Origin: Nitzschia sp. DOCU1
Taxonomy: Eukaryota; Bacillariophyta; Bacillariophyceae; Bacillariales; Bacillariaceae
Assembly: GCA_951394045.1 (NCBI GenBank)
Contig: OX595988.1
Span: 1,813,352-1,877,351 of the forward strand
Direction: 5' to 3'
Length of the DNA: 64,000 bases
Part shown: one piece after another, positions 42,101-50,338 of the stretch
Layout of the letters: each line of letters starts with the position of its first letter
Numbering within the stretch: the stretch's first letter is position 1
Notes under the pieces: generated by a model
The model's database searches: none
Told to the model about the DNA's origin: nothing
Seen by the model: only the letters and a program-made list of their open reading frames with translations
Position numbers and translations under genes: made by a program

Positions 42101-44504
42101 CCAGGGTTTCGGTGAATGGACCTGCTGCGTCCAGATAGATTCGTTCGCCCACTCTCTTAGCCTTGGCCAAGGAGACCTTGCTTACGGCCTTCTGTTTTGC
42201 TTTTGCCAGACCGCATCCCTCGCATGGTGGCAAGGTTCCTTCGAGCTTGACGCCATAGTAGCGCGCGGTCTTGTGCAATAATTGGGGACTCTTATGCCCC
42301 CACTTGTCGTGCGCTTCGGAAATGTCCATTGTGGCCGGCATCTTGTTTCCCTTTCCGTATGGCTGTCTTGGCTTGGGTGTTCCGTCGGGGCCAAGCTGAT
42401 CGTCCGGCACGTCTTTCCAAATATCGCGATCATCCGCATTTTCCGTTGCAACGTTGTTTACAGTTGGGTAAACTTTGCATCGCCTGGCGCGCAGATACCA
42501 CATCCCATTTTCCTTCTTGATGAAATTAACACGTTCGTTGTTTCGTGTCATGTAGCCTTCGTCCTTGCTCATAATAAGTTTCCATCCTTGCTTTTGCAGT
42601 GGCTTTATCCCCATCACGTTCGTCGCGAAGGTTCGGCAATGCAAGACTGGGTCGAGACATAGTCTCACTGGTGGGTTGTCATAGGTCACAAGTCCCAGCA
42701 TCCCTTCATCTTCACAAGCCACTAACTCGTTGCTTCCCACTCTGACTTCGGTGGTGGATGGTCTTCGGTTGGTCAGGGCTTTGTCTTCGTTGATGATGTG
42801 CAGCGACGCACCGGTGTCGACGAGTAGATCGATGTCCGTCTTGTTGTTGCTGTCTTCGTTGTGAAGCTTCCACCTGATTTTCTTCCCTCCAGACGTCTTG
42901 AGAGACATCACAATCGGTGAGAGGGTTTGGCCTTCGTCGTCCTCCCCAATGGTGAACACGGTTTCTTGGTTGTCTTCGTTTTGCGCCGGCTGTTGTGGAT
43001 TGAACCACTCGTTCCAGTAGTAATTTTCGTAGTCCAATGAGTCATCTGAGTCGCTTCTCGTGATCAATGGCGGTAGATCTGACTCAATGCTTCGTTCGTC
43101 CTCTTCGACAGCGTCCCACATGTCTTCATCGTCGGCGTAACGAATAATCTCGCCTGCATCGTAGCTCCATCCTTTGTCCCAGAAGTCGTCGCTTTCTTCG
43201 TTGTTGTACCAGTCGGATGGGTCGTGGTCGTCATCCATTTCGTGTTCGATCAAATCGGGGAGCGAGTCATCTTCCTCGTCATTCTCGGCGGTGCTGCTTT
43301 GATTCTTGCCTTCGTCGTCGTTCTTGGCACTGCCAGAGTCGCTTTTTGCATCTTCTTGGGTATCTTCGTCGACGTCTTCATCATCGTCTTCCAATATGTC
43401 GAAGTAATTTCGCGTCGAGACTTTGTCAACGGGTTCACTCGTCCTCTTCTTCGGAGTTCCGGCCACGGTCACCCAATCGACTTCACGATCGCATTTCTCG
43501 AACTTGTTAGCATCGAAAGCGGTTTCTTTTTCGTTTTGGGCCTTAACTCCGTCTTCATCATGGACTTGGGTTCCATTTTCGTGATTTTTATCTTTTGTTA
43601 CCGCTTCGACACAAAACGCTGCAACAAATCCAGTCTCAGAGTCCTTGGACGGGCAATTGGCGGCCAGATGCCCTTGCTTCTTGCACTTGTAGCACACACG
43701 ATGCTCCATCACGGGCTTTCCGTCGCCTTTCTTGCTTTTCTCCTCGTCGGCTCTTTTTCCTTTGCAGTCTTGGACTCGGTGCCCTTGCTTTCCACAATAT
43801 TTGCAAAGGCCCTTGAATTTCTTCTGAAACTTCTTCTTCTTTTTGTCAACCTTTTCAGTGGTCATTGCAACGTTCTCGGAAGACTTCTTTCCTTTTCCAT
43901 CTCCGCCGTCATACATTTCTTTCCAGCGACGTTCGAGGTCTCGCGTGATCTCGCCCAGTTCTTTCTTCGCGATGCCATGTACGATTAGCGCCGTCTTTAC
44001 CGCATCGTACTCACTCGTCAGCTTCGTCAAAAGATGGGTCTTGACTTGCAATTCATCCATCACGTACTTCTTATCGATCTTTGCGAGTCTCTCATTAATG
44101 AGAAAGATTCGGTTTTTGAAGTCTGTTGGCTTTTCTCCTTTCTTCATCATCATTTTTACCAAATCTTCTTGCACCGACTGCAAATCTTCTTGATCATGCT
44201 GTTCGTATGACGCGACTAGAATATCCCATGCCTTCTTCGGGTCATCTTCCGTCTCAGTCGTTATCATTGTGAACGCGGTTCCTTCTGTTGCACAAATGAT
44301 GTAGTCCATCGCCATCTCCCTGATCGCGATCTCGTCGTCGTCCGTAGTTTTGGATAAGTCGTCCGTGAATCCCTTGTAGAACTTCTTGCGTCTCGCGTAT
44401 GCCATAGACTTGATCTTCCATTCTCTGAACTTAGATGGTTCCGATCCATCAAACTTGAACACCTTGAAGGTGTGCGAATCGGTAGTGTCCTCCTTGCTCG
44501 TCAT
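39141..44504 (-). CDS. copia Gag-Pol polyprotein, intact
   Basis: 1787 residues from the first ATG (44504) to TGA at 39141-39143 with no frameshift or stop. Order of domains: a UBN2/DUF4219-type Gag (HTFKVFKFDGSEPSKFREW); two CCHC zinc knuckles (C-x2-C-x4-H-x4-C, near 43809 and 43695); an acidic spacer; aspartic protease with DTGAS (near 42815); integrase with the HKWGH-type zinc region, and D-D-E residues in LDAAGPF, RCDNAGEN and GVVERR; reverse transcriptase with the catalytic VIHVDDTLL (near 40180); and RNase H with SSTEAEY. The active-site aspartates and glutamate are all present. Gag and Pol are fused in one frame, as usual for copia; how the Gag:Pol ratio is set is not evident. Confidence 0.95.
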   Translation of the reverse strand: MTSKEDTTDSHTFKVFKFDGSEPSKFREWKIKSMAYARRKKFYKGFTDDLSKTTDDDEIAIREMAMDYIICATEGTAFTMITTETEDDPKKAWDILVASYEQHDQEDLQSVQEDLVKMMMKKGEKPTDFKNRIFLINERLAKIDKKYVMDELQVKTHLLTKLTSEYDAVKTALIVHGIAKKELGEITRDLERRWKEMYDGGDGKGKKSSENVAMTTEKVDKKKKKFQKKFKGLCKYCGKQGHRVQDCKGKRADEEKSKKGDGKPVMEHRVCYKCKKQGHLAANCPSKDSETGFVAAFCVEAVTKDKNHENGTQVHDEDGVKAQNEKETAFDANKFEKCDREVDWVTVAGTPKKRTSEPVDKVSTRNYFDILEDDDEDVDEDTQEDAKSDSGSAKNDDEGKNQSSTAENDEEDDSLPDLIEHEMDDDHDPSDWYNNEESDDFWDKGWSYDAGEIIRYADDEDMWDAVEEDERSIESDLPPLITRSDSDDSLDYENYYWNEWFNPQQPAQNEDNQETVFTIGEDDEGQTLSPIVMSLKTSGGKKIRWKLHNEDSNNKTDIDLLVDTGASLHIINEDKALTNRRPSTTEVRVGSNELVACEDEGMLGLVTYDNPPVRLCLDPVLHCRTFATNVMGIKPLQKQGWKLIMSKDEGYMTRNNERVNFIKKENGMWYLRARRCKVYPTVNNVATENADDRDIWKDVPDDQLGPDGTPKPRQPYGKGNKMPATMDISEAHDKWGHKSPQLLHKTARYYGVKLEGTLPPCEGCGLAKAKQKAVSKVSLAKAKRVGERIYLDAAGPFTETLGGSKYLFCAVDEFSRKSWVRFNARKRPMVDFARDIIMELRGLGFNVTYLRCDNAGENVAPLSKLCLELGVTLERTAPHTPQMNGVVERRIPVLITRANASMLAAGINEEGRQRLWGEAINYHNTTENVTLSSVRSEPANAVVYQDVTKLAAHLIEFGRPAIVTNRAQITGKWKQKGIKMLMVGYAQGRPPDTYRMYNPQTQHVIESRDVEWLTFSRLDPRNGISIFEQDAEIKELPPGIDDTPPPDTDAPRPHIIPQDEDVPPTHSNRASSPPPPAGRNKQPASILRYRNPTAAVLSDSDDDDDDPAPKSTTPTPTIEEESIQDEEEEKEDDGNKIGEEQNATENDSGEEEIAPPPKPIKTAAERKRERIDRELRRLDTSYNPMVENRSEVTEFTEEDGTKSTKEVNFCYENVMMMESDYGTPTTMKEALNGPEAEQWRNGTANEINNFIKRGCWKKVPKSIPRQLNKKLMRSKPVFKKKVEPDGSIRYKVRICSKGFTMIPGIDFQQSHSPVGTDTSTHVVFGIYLFKADDPDEKKRFYLDSIDVEAAFLEGDKEDRSFMEFPEGLLELGFITEEEANTMCIERLKSMYGDVDAALIFFKTYSKHLTEEMGMQQSNVDPCVFFRRDDEGETIIIAVIHVDDTLLCGTKDAIAQFKSGIKKRFGFTNQDGFTKHLGVWYKEKHDENGERYLEADMHDFVDGIIDTYERLTGKKPKGYDTPGTPGISLEKNKEDKPLNATDYRTIVGKINYLVCKLLPEGANAARELARQFGNPNEDHWKELERFVGFIWKHKDKLKLIFRKPKAMRCGSNADSNYATNKDDRKSVSGNLHTLGGMLVSWLCKTQHIVTLSSTEAEYVSAALAACEARFLMMLLDEIFYVEKPGILMEDNTGCIFLIKNPSVGSRTKHIEVRHHFIRTLYNRKEIVPAYVRTDENESDLMTKNLPEKLHSKFAERVRNGNLRIREDWEKIVFEVDHPVEAQREDVGK
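39154..39165 (-). other. polypurine tract of the copia element
   Basis: On the minus strand the 12 bases next to the 3' LTR read GCAGAGGGAGGA, a purine-rich primer site for plus-strand DNA synthesis. It overlaps the end of the Pol frame. Confidence 0.75.
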
Positions 44505-44569
44505 CTTTCGTGTTGCGCTTTTTCGCAAATTCGTCGCTCGACCAATTTCTCCGTGAGAGTTCAATCAAT

Positions 44570-44583
44570 CGCTTGATCAAGCG
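44570..44583 (-). other. 14-bp palindrome at the expected primer-binding site
   Basis: Immediately inside the 5' LTR, where a tRNA-complementary site should start, the sequence is the perfect palindrome CGCTTGATCAAGCG. It does not begin with TGG, the usual complement of a tRNA CCA end. It may prime from an internal tRNA fragment, as copia of Drosophila does, or form a hairpin; neither can be decided here. Confidence 0.6.
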
Positions 44584-45069
44584 TGTTGAAATCTCTCGAG
44601 TCTGTACCTCGTCAGCTGAACTCTTGACTAGATTGACCACACTTGCCAATCGTCGTCAATGATACTGCTCGTGTCCTTTGCAACTTGCCAATGCAAAGGT
44701 CTCTACTTTTAGATAGTTTCTTTCACACACTTCGCTCCTTAGAGTTATGACTACAATACTAAACTCTCTCCATCCATCGCTGCTTCCGACATTATCGCAA
44801 ACGATCGCTCTTTGCTTTATTCTAGTCTTCCAACATGAAGACTTTTCTTATCGCTTGTCCCCTTGTAGTTGTTTAGCTAAATTAGCTTCACGTCAAGCTA
44901 TTCAGCGTCCGTTCCAAGATCCCAAATAATGAATCTTTCCGTTGCCACTCCAAATGTTTTCTTCCTCTCTAGTAATCCGAAATTGATAGTCGGGGACTCG
45001 GAGCGCAGACGACTAAACGGACTGCCGACTCGATGGACTCCGATGACGTCGGCACCTCATTTTCCAACA
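44584..45069 (-). repeat. 5' LTR of the copia element
   Basis: 486 bp, same as 38668-39153. For the minus-strand element this copy carries the promoter and transcription start. A TGACGTCG box is at 45044-45051, near the element's outer edge (U3 side). Confidence 0.95.
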
Positions 45070-45075
45070 GATACA
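45070..45075. repeat. target-site duplication, right copy (GATACA)
   Basis: Matches 38662-38667 exactly, confirming both ends of the element. Confidence 0.8.
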
Positions 45076-45193
45076 TTGCTGGTTACCCCTGCTATCGATC
45101 GGACGAGGTGTGAAATAGCTGCAACAAAGACGCAACAAAGGCGATTCAGGATTGTCTCTCTGAATCAGCAGTCAGGCTTCGATCGAATTGAAA

Positions 45194-48100
45194 ATGACGT
45201 CGGCCGTCAAAGATGACGAGATGACTTCCGAACCTCCGACGACCGACGCCGTCACTTCTGATGACGACAACCAAGAAATTAAGAATCCAAACGATTATGG
45301 TGCGATAGGCCCTTCAATCGTCGTAACCCCTGAAAAGGAGGCTCCCGATTTAAACATTGCCGACGACGAGGAGTCCGTGGGAGAATCGACGCCACAAAAA
45401 GAAATACCGCAAGAAAACGGGGCAGGACAAGAGGTTCCACGCGAGATGACTGAGGCTTCTGGTACAGAAGCTACAATAGGCATCCCCACTCATCTTCCAC
45501 CCAGTACGACAGAGGCCGAAGAAGAGGCTCGACTCTCAGCAGAGAAGGACGAGCAACAGAAGGCGGAGGAGGAAGCGCGAATGCAAGCCGAGCAGGAAGA
45601 AAATCGACAACGCGACGAAGAAACGGCAAAACAGCAGGCGGAAGAAGAAGCTCACATCAAGGCTGAACAAGAGAAGGAATGGATTCAAGCAGAAGCTGAA
45701 ACGAGGAACATGGCAGAGGAAGAGGCAAGAATCAAGGCGGACCAAGAGCCTATGCGGTTGGCTTCGGAGGCTCAGTCCAGGTCCATGGCCGAAGAAGAGG
45801 CTCGACTCATGGCGGATCAACAACAAATGGAAGTGTCTGGCGAAGTTGCAGAGCCCGCGACTAGTGAGACACCTGCCCCACCGGTAGAAGAGGTGCCATC
45901 GGTCGTTGCAGCAGAAGAGCCGAATGTGCCCCAGGATGGGCCTGATGAAGTTGCAGTGCCTACTGGTAGTGAGACCTCGACTCCACCTGTAGAAGAGGAG
46001 TCTTTGGCCATTGCACAGGAAGAGGCAATTTCGACTTCAGATGTGGTCAATGAAGTTGCAGATCCCGCGAGTCGTGAGTCACCTGCCACACCTGTAGAAG
46101 AGGCGCCATCGGTCGTTGCAGAGGAAGAGCCGAATGTGCCCCGGGATGAGCCTGATGCAGAAGCTACAATAGACATCCCCACTCATCTTCCACCCAGTAC
46201 GACAGAGGCCGAAGAAGAGGCTCGACTCTCAGCAGAGAAGGATCAGCAACAAAAGGCGGAGGAGGAAGCGCGAATGCAAGCCGAGCAGGAAGAAAACAGA
46301 CAACGCGAAGAAGAAACGGCAAAACAACAGGCGGAAGAAGAAGCTCACATCAAGGCTGAACAAGAGAAGGAATGGATTCAAGCAGAAGCTGAAACGAGGA
46401 ACATGGCAGAGGAAGAGGCAAGAATCAAGGCGGACCAAGAGCCTATGCGGTTGGCTTCGGAGGCTCAGTCCAGGTCCATGGCCGAAGAAGAGGCTCGGCT
46501 CATGGCGGATCAGCAACAAATGGAAGTGTCTGGTGAAGTTGCAGAGCCCGCGACTAGTGAGACACCTGCCCCACCGGCAGAAGAGGTGCCATCGGTCGTT
46601 GCAGTAGAAGAGCCGAATGTGCCCCAGGATGGGCCTGATGAAGTTGCAGCGCCTTCTGGTAGTGAGACCTCGACTCCACCTGTAGAAAATTCCTTGCCAC
46701 GAGACACGGAGAAACCAACGGCTGTAGAAAATGTGAAGGAAACGAAGGATGCAGAGAACGAGAAAGGAGCAGAGTCAGAAGGTTTGACCTTTTGCGGTGT
46801 TTCCTTGGCCAGTGTATTCGGAGACGACGAGAAAGAAGAGGCCACCACGACTACTAATCAAGAGAAAAGTACTCAATCTGCTTCAAAAGCTGATACAGGC
46901 GAAAACGCACCCTCGGGCGAATTAGAATCACCGAGCAACGTCTCTACGGCGAGCGACACTTCAATGACAGCTTCCGGAGGTGCGGAAAAGAGACGGGTCT
47001 CGTCCCTGGTGTCCAAGTACATGGAAAACGCTACAAAAGAACCTCCAGCAGGAGATTCTTCCAAGCTGCAGTCGTCTCTGAAGAACCTTTCTTTTTCTCC
47101 GACGCCGTCACCTGTCGCCCCGTCGTCTTCGAGGAGCTTGGATGTCAAGGCCGAAGGTCTTCCAAAGATTGGGGACATAATTGCAAGATTTGAGGGGTCT
47201 TCCAGTTCCAATTTGGTTTTTGGAGAGGCCTTTCGGCAGCAGCAGCGTTTTTCGCTATTAGCGGACAAGGAACGAAAGAAGGAGGCTCAAATGAAAATGC
47301 GAGGATATGATGAGATGATATTGGCACAGATGCACGGCGCGGCCGGGGAAGTCGAATCATTATCAATCGGGAAAACGTTCACTTTTCAAACGGCAGATCA
47401 GGATGAGGATTTACATGATGGGGTTTGCAAGGTAGACTATCAATCTGCGGACTATCAGGGAATGGTGTTTGTGGTTCACAACACGCGTGGGATGTTACTG
47501 CTCAACCATTGTGACAGCCCAGACGCCAAGGCATCCACGCCGACCACTCGTATCCCGGGAGGGCGCGTGGTTGAGGCGGAGTTTTTATCCGCAGCCAAGA
47601 AAACTGGCTATGAAAAGATGCAGCTTCAATTAGCAGCCCGAGAAGGCGCCGCACGTCAACTATTTGAAACAACTGGAATCGACATGCGAAACCAACTGGA
47701 TCGCTTGACCCCTGCTATTCTCCAGGTAGATCCACCGGTCGACGGAAATGGATTGAAGCATCTGAAGAACGAAGACGAAAACAGGCTTTATTATTTTCTA
47801 CAAGTTACAGACAACGACTTTGTCAAGGACGATCCTGAAGAGGCGGTCGAAAAGCCCAAGTTGACCGTGCCAAGTGGGGAAGTGGGCAGTCCTCTCAAGC
47901 TTAAGTTGGCCGGGGGATTCGAGGACTTCACCTTTATCAAAGATCCACTTGACGCTGCCAGTGAATTGAAGGAACATGGTGATCCCAATGCGACAAAGGC
48001 ACTTTTCATGGTGATGAATCAATCAATCGGACAAAATTTAGATCCCGCAAGGGCCGTTTCGTACGAGGGAAAGACTATTGCAGGCCCAGGGCCCCAAGCG

Positions 48101-48265
48101 GATCATCCTACGGAAGGCGAGGAATGGACAGGGGGGATGACTTTGGTTCGAGAACAACAGCAAACCCCAAAAGAACAGACCATCGATGAGAAAGATGTCC
48201 AACAAAAGGCTTCAACTGATACGGCCGAGCAACAAGCTGTAACATGTTGCTGTGGCTTTTGGTAG
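45194..48265 (+). CDS. repeat-rich acidic protein with C-terminal Nudix-like domain
   Basis: 1023 residues from the ATG at 45194. The N-terminal half is Glu/Ala-rich, predicted coiled coil (AEEEARL, AEQEE, KQQAEEEA) alternating with Pro/Val/Glu linkers, and contains a large internal duplication with a 693-bp period. A Ser-rich linker follows. Residues of about 740-960 look like a Nudix hydrolase: VFVVHNTRGMLLLNH, RIPGGRVVEAEF, and a Nudix-box-like AAREGAARQLFETTGID. The canonical RExxEExG reads RQLFETTG, so one of the two metal-binding glutamates is Thr and activity is doubtful. The C-terminus ends TCCCGFW, a cysteine cluster that could be acylated. The copia element sits just upstream, in what should be its promoter, and may affect expression. 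Confidence 0.65.
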   Translation: MTSAVKDDEMTSEPPTTDAVTSDDDNQEIKNPNDYGAIGPSIVVTPEKEAPDLNIADDEESVGESTPQKEIPQENGAGQEVPREMTEASGTEATIGIPTHLPPSTTEAEEEARLSAEKDEQQKAEEEARMQAEQEENRQRDEETAKQQAEEEAHIKAEQEKEWIQAEAETRNMAEEEARIKADQEPMRLASEAQSRSMAEEEARLMADQQQMEVSGEVAEPATSETPAPPVEEVPSVVAAEEPNVPQDGPDEVAVPTGSETSTPPVEEESLAIAQEEAISTSDVVNEVADPASRESPATPVEEAPSVVAEEEPNVPRDEPDAEATIDIPTHLPPSTTEAEEEARLSAEKDQQQKAEEEARMQAEQEENRQREEETAKQQAEEEAHIKAEQEKEWIQAEAETRNMAEEEARIKADQEPMRLASEAQSRSMAEEEARLMADQQQMEVSGEVAEPATSETPAPPAEEVPSVVAVEEPNVPQDGPDEVAAPSGSETSTPPVENSLPRDTEKPTAVENVKETKDAENEKGAESEGLTFCGVSLASVFGDDEKEEATTTTNQEKSTQSASKADTGENAPSGELESPSNVSTASDTSMTASGGAEKRRVSSLVSKYMENATKEPPAGDSSKLQSSLKNLSFSPTPSPVAPSSSRSLDVKAEGLPKIGDIIARFEGSSSSNLVFGEAFRQQQRFSLLADKERKKEAQMKMRGYDEMILAQMHGAAGEVESLSIGKTFTFQTADQDEDLHDGVCKVDYQSADYQGMVFVVHNTRGMLLLNHCDSPDAKASTPTTRIPGGRVVEAEFLSAAKKTGYEKMQLQLAAREGAARQLFETTGIDMRNQLDRLTPAILQVDPPVDGNGLKHLKNEDENRLYYFLQVTDNDFVKDDPEEAVEKPKLTVPSGEVGSPLKLKLAGGFEDFTFIKDPLDAASELKEHGDPNATKALFMVMNQSIGQNLDPARAVSYEGKTIAGPGPQADHPTEGEEWTGGMTLVREQQQTPKEQTIDEKDVQQKASTDTAEQQAVTCCCGFW
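45465..46689 (+). repeat. internal direct duplication, about 530 bp, 693-bp period
   Basis: Bases about 45465-45996 recur at about 46158-46689 with few differences. Copy 1 is followed by a 161-bp spacer coding a related EEAPSVVAEEEPNVP segment, so the array looks like nested duplications. The period is a multiple of three and the frame stays open. Confidence 0.85.
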
Positions 48266-48371
48266 CTGAAAATACTTATCACACAAACAACGATAGATCA
48301 CTCATCCAAATACCCGACTCTACCACTAGTTAATAGAGATCAGATGGTACCGGAAATATTATTGTTTTCTG

Positions 48372-50036
48372 CTATGCTGCTTCTTGCTCTTTTGTCCAGT
48401 CGTCGTATTGCTGAATCTGCTTCTTGCCAACCGACTTTGTGGCTCGCGAGATGGCCTTTTCAAAATCGTCCATGTTTATTGGTCGGATCTCACTCGCGGC
48501 TGCACCTCGAATCGCTTCGATCCCACCGAGCGCTCGAATCGGACCAAAGGAAGCCTCTGCTGCCACCGAAGCAATATCCGACCCCGAAAAGCCAGAAAGC
48601 CGCTTGACTATGGTCTTGATGTCGGTCGAGGAAAGATCATGTTTTCCGGCCTTCTGCAGAAGCTTTTTGAGAAGGGCTTTACGAGCGCTAGTGTCTGGCA
48701 AGGGAATATAAATGCGTCTGGGAAATCGTCGCATTACAGCGGCATCAATATCCCAGGGACAGTTTGTGCAGGCTATGAGCAAAAGATGTTTCCCCTCATC
48801 ATGCCCACCTTGAACAATCCCGTCGACCTGCGTCATGAATTCCGTCTTGAATCTACGACTAGCTTCGTGCTCTCCATCTGATCTGCGACTAGACAGCAAA
48901 GCATCCATCTCGTCCACAAATATGATGGAAGGGGCGGCAGCCCGTGCCACTTGAAACAACGTTCGAAGCAGCTTTTCTCCCTCACCGTGCCATTTACTAG
49001 TCAACGTGCTAGCAGTACAAATGAAGAGCAGGCACTCGCTTTCCTTTGCGACAGCTTTGACCAGCATGGTCTTTCCTGTACCTGGAGGCCCATATAATAA
49101 AATGTTTCGGGGTCGCCGTAAGCCAGTGAACAAGTCTGGCCGTATCATTGGTAGGATTGCGTTTTCCTGCAGACTTTGTTTAGCAATCTCGAGACCAGCA
49201 ATATCATCCCAGGAGGTATCCTGAAGCTGAGATTGATCAACATACAGCTCAGATTTTATAGTCTGAACCAGCGGGTCTTGACTATTGTAAAATTGTGACA
49301 TATGAGATGCCGAGGACTGCTGACCGGTCGGTGACGAGGATTGCTGGTGCTGAGGCGACCTTCGATGCGGCGATGCTGTCGATTGACCAGCCACTTGACC
49401 ACCGCTCGCCTTTTGGACTTTTCGTGCGGCTACTTCTAGCGCTTTCGACAGTGCTTGCGAAGTTGCCGTCGACGCGACGCTTTGTGATGAGGGGCTTGAG
49501 GGTTTCCCAGATGCTTTCTGGGCGGCAATTTTTCGCTTTAATTCTTCGGCATCACTCAGCGCGCACTGTACCCGCTGGCTGATCGTCTCCCGACTGATGC
49601 CTGGCAATACGGATCGATCTGCTTTGAGAAATTGAATCAAGAGTTCCATCGACATTTCGCTCATTTTCAACGACTTTTCATGGTCGCCTCGTAATCTCAG
49701 ATCATCAGCCTGATCGAGACCCTTCAAACCAAGAAGAATGTCATCTTCCGTCAACTGGTCAGATTTTTGTTGCTGTTTCTTCATTCCACGCTGCATCAAC
49801 TGTGCCTGTTCCATGTCATGTTGATACCGGCCTTTGGACTCGTGAGGTGCCGGGCTTTTAGCCCTGTCGGCTTTGGTCGGCGTCTTCCCAAAGAAACTAC
49901 GCAGGCCCCAACTTTGTGATGCTTCCCCCTCTGCCATTTTCCAGCGAAGTATATTGAATTCCGGAAACGAAAAAACTTTCTCGACTACAATAAATGTGAC
50001 AAGAAGAATTACTATCGTAGTGATGAAGGCTTCCAT
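48372..50036 (-). CDS. spastin-like AAA ATPase (meiotic clade: membrane hairpin, MIT, AAA)
   Basis: 554 residues, ATG at 50036. A hydrophobic N-terminal segment (FITTIVILLVTFIVVEKVF) is followed by an MIT-like helical region (about 100-170), a Ser/Gln-rich linker, then the AAA module opening with SWDDIAGLEIAKQSLQE. Walker A GPPGTGKT is at 316-323, Walker B IIFVDEMD at 371-378, and the arginine finger region is MRRFPRRI; a Vps4-type C-terminal helix follows. The combination of membrane segment, MIT and this AAA subtype points to spastin, which severs microtubules at ESCRT sites and on the ER; fidgetin or another katanin relative is the alternative. It converges on the Nudix-like gene (106-bp gap) and diverges from the kinase gene. 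Confidence 0.82.
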   Translation of the reverse strand: MEAFITTIVILLVTFIVVEKVFSFPEFNILRWKMAEGEASQSWGLRSFFGKTPTKADRAKSPAPHESKGRYQHDMEQAQLMQRGMKKQQQKSDQLTEDDILLGLKGLDQADDLRLRGDHEKSLKMSEMSMELLIQFLKADRSVLPGISRETISQRVQCALSDAEELKRKIAAQKASGKPSSPSSQSVASTATSQALSKALEVAARKVQKASGGQVAGQSTASPHRRSPQHQQSSSPTGQQSSASHMSQFYNSQDPLVQTIKSELYVDQSQLQDTSWDDIAGLEIAKQSLQENAILPMIRPDLFTGLRRPRNILLYGPPGTGKTMLVKAVAKESECLLFICTASTLTSKWHGEGEKLLRTLFQVARAAAPSIIFVDEMDALLSSRRSDGEHEASRRFKTEFMTQVDGIVQGGHDEGKHLLLIACTNCPWDIDAAVMRRFPRRIYIPLPDTSARKALLKKLLQKAGKHDLSSTDIKTIVKRLSGFSGSDIASVAAEASFGPIRALGGIEAIRGAAASEIRPINMDDFEKAISRATKSVGKKQIQQYDDWTKEQEAA

Positions 50037-50338
50037 ACCCTATCATACTTTTCTTTCTTGCTGATGAACATCAATGATCATGACGATTGATCGAGATCGA
50101 ACGAGAGGCCGCCAAATTTATTCGCTTCAGTCGTGTTGAACGTCCTTTCGAGTCACGCGCGTGCCAACTTCCCACATGATGAAAAATATCGCAACTCGGC
50201 AGGGCGGTTTTACCGTCAGAGCCCGGCGGGTGCATTACCTTCATTAATCTGGTCATCAAACTCAAGCTCTGTGTCAGCGAAGGGGAGTCGCCTCAATTTC
50301 ATGCACTTCCTGGCCACAATAACAACAAGAACGACAGC
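50037..50338. promoter_or_regulatory. divergent promoter region, spastin-like and kinase genes
   Basis: 302 bp between divergent start codons. No specific element is recognised. Confidence 0.35.

Larger units (their letters stand above)
38668..45069 (-). mobile_element. complete Ty1/copia LTR retrotransposon (CoDi-like), recently inserted
   Basis: 6402 bp bounded by two 486-bp direct repeats that begin TGTTG and end CAACA in either orientation. I found no difference between the LTRs on reading them side by side. The internal region carries one uninterrupted Gag-Pol frame on the minus strand in the order gag, protease, integrase, reverse transcriptase, RNase H, which is the copia order. The purine-rich PPT abuts the 3' LTR. 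Identical LTRs, an open frame and an intact target duplication together indicate very recent insertion and possible autonomy. It lies in an intergenic region, between the JTB-like and Nudix-like genes, 124 bp upstream of the latter's start codon. Confidence 0.97.

Noticed and set aside
43224..43988. 254-codon plus-strand frame inside the copia element
   Set aside because: Antisense shadow of the gag/protease region; hydrophobic only because acidic codons are read in reverse.
45536..46519. Two 96-codon antisense frames in the Nudix-like gene
   Set aside because: They are near copies of each other because the sense sequence is duplicated; Leu/Phe-rich composition is the complement of Glu/Ala codons.
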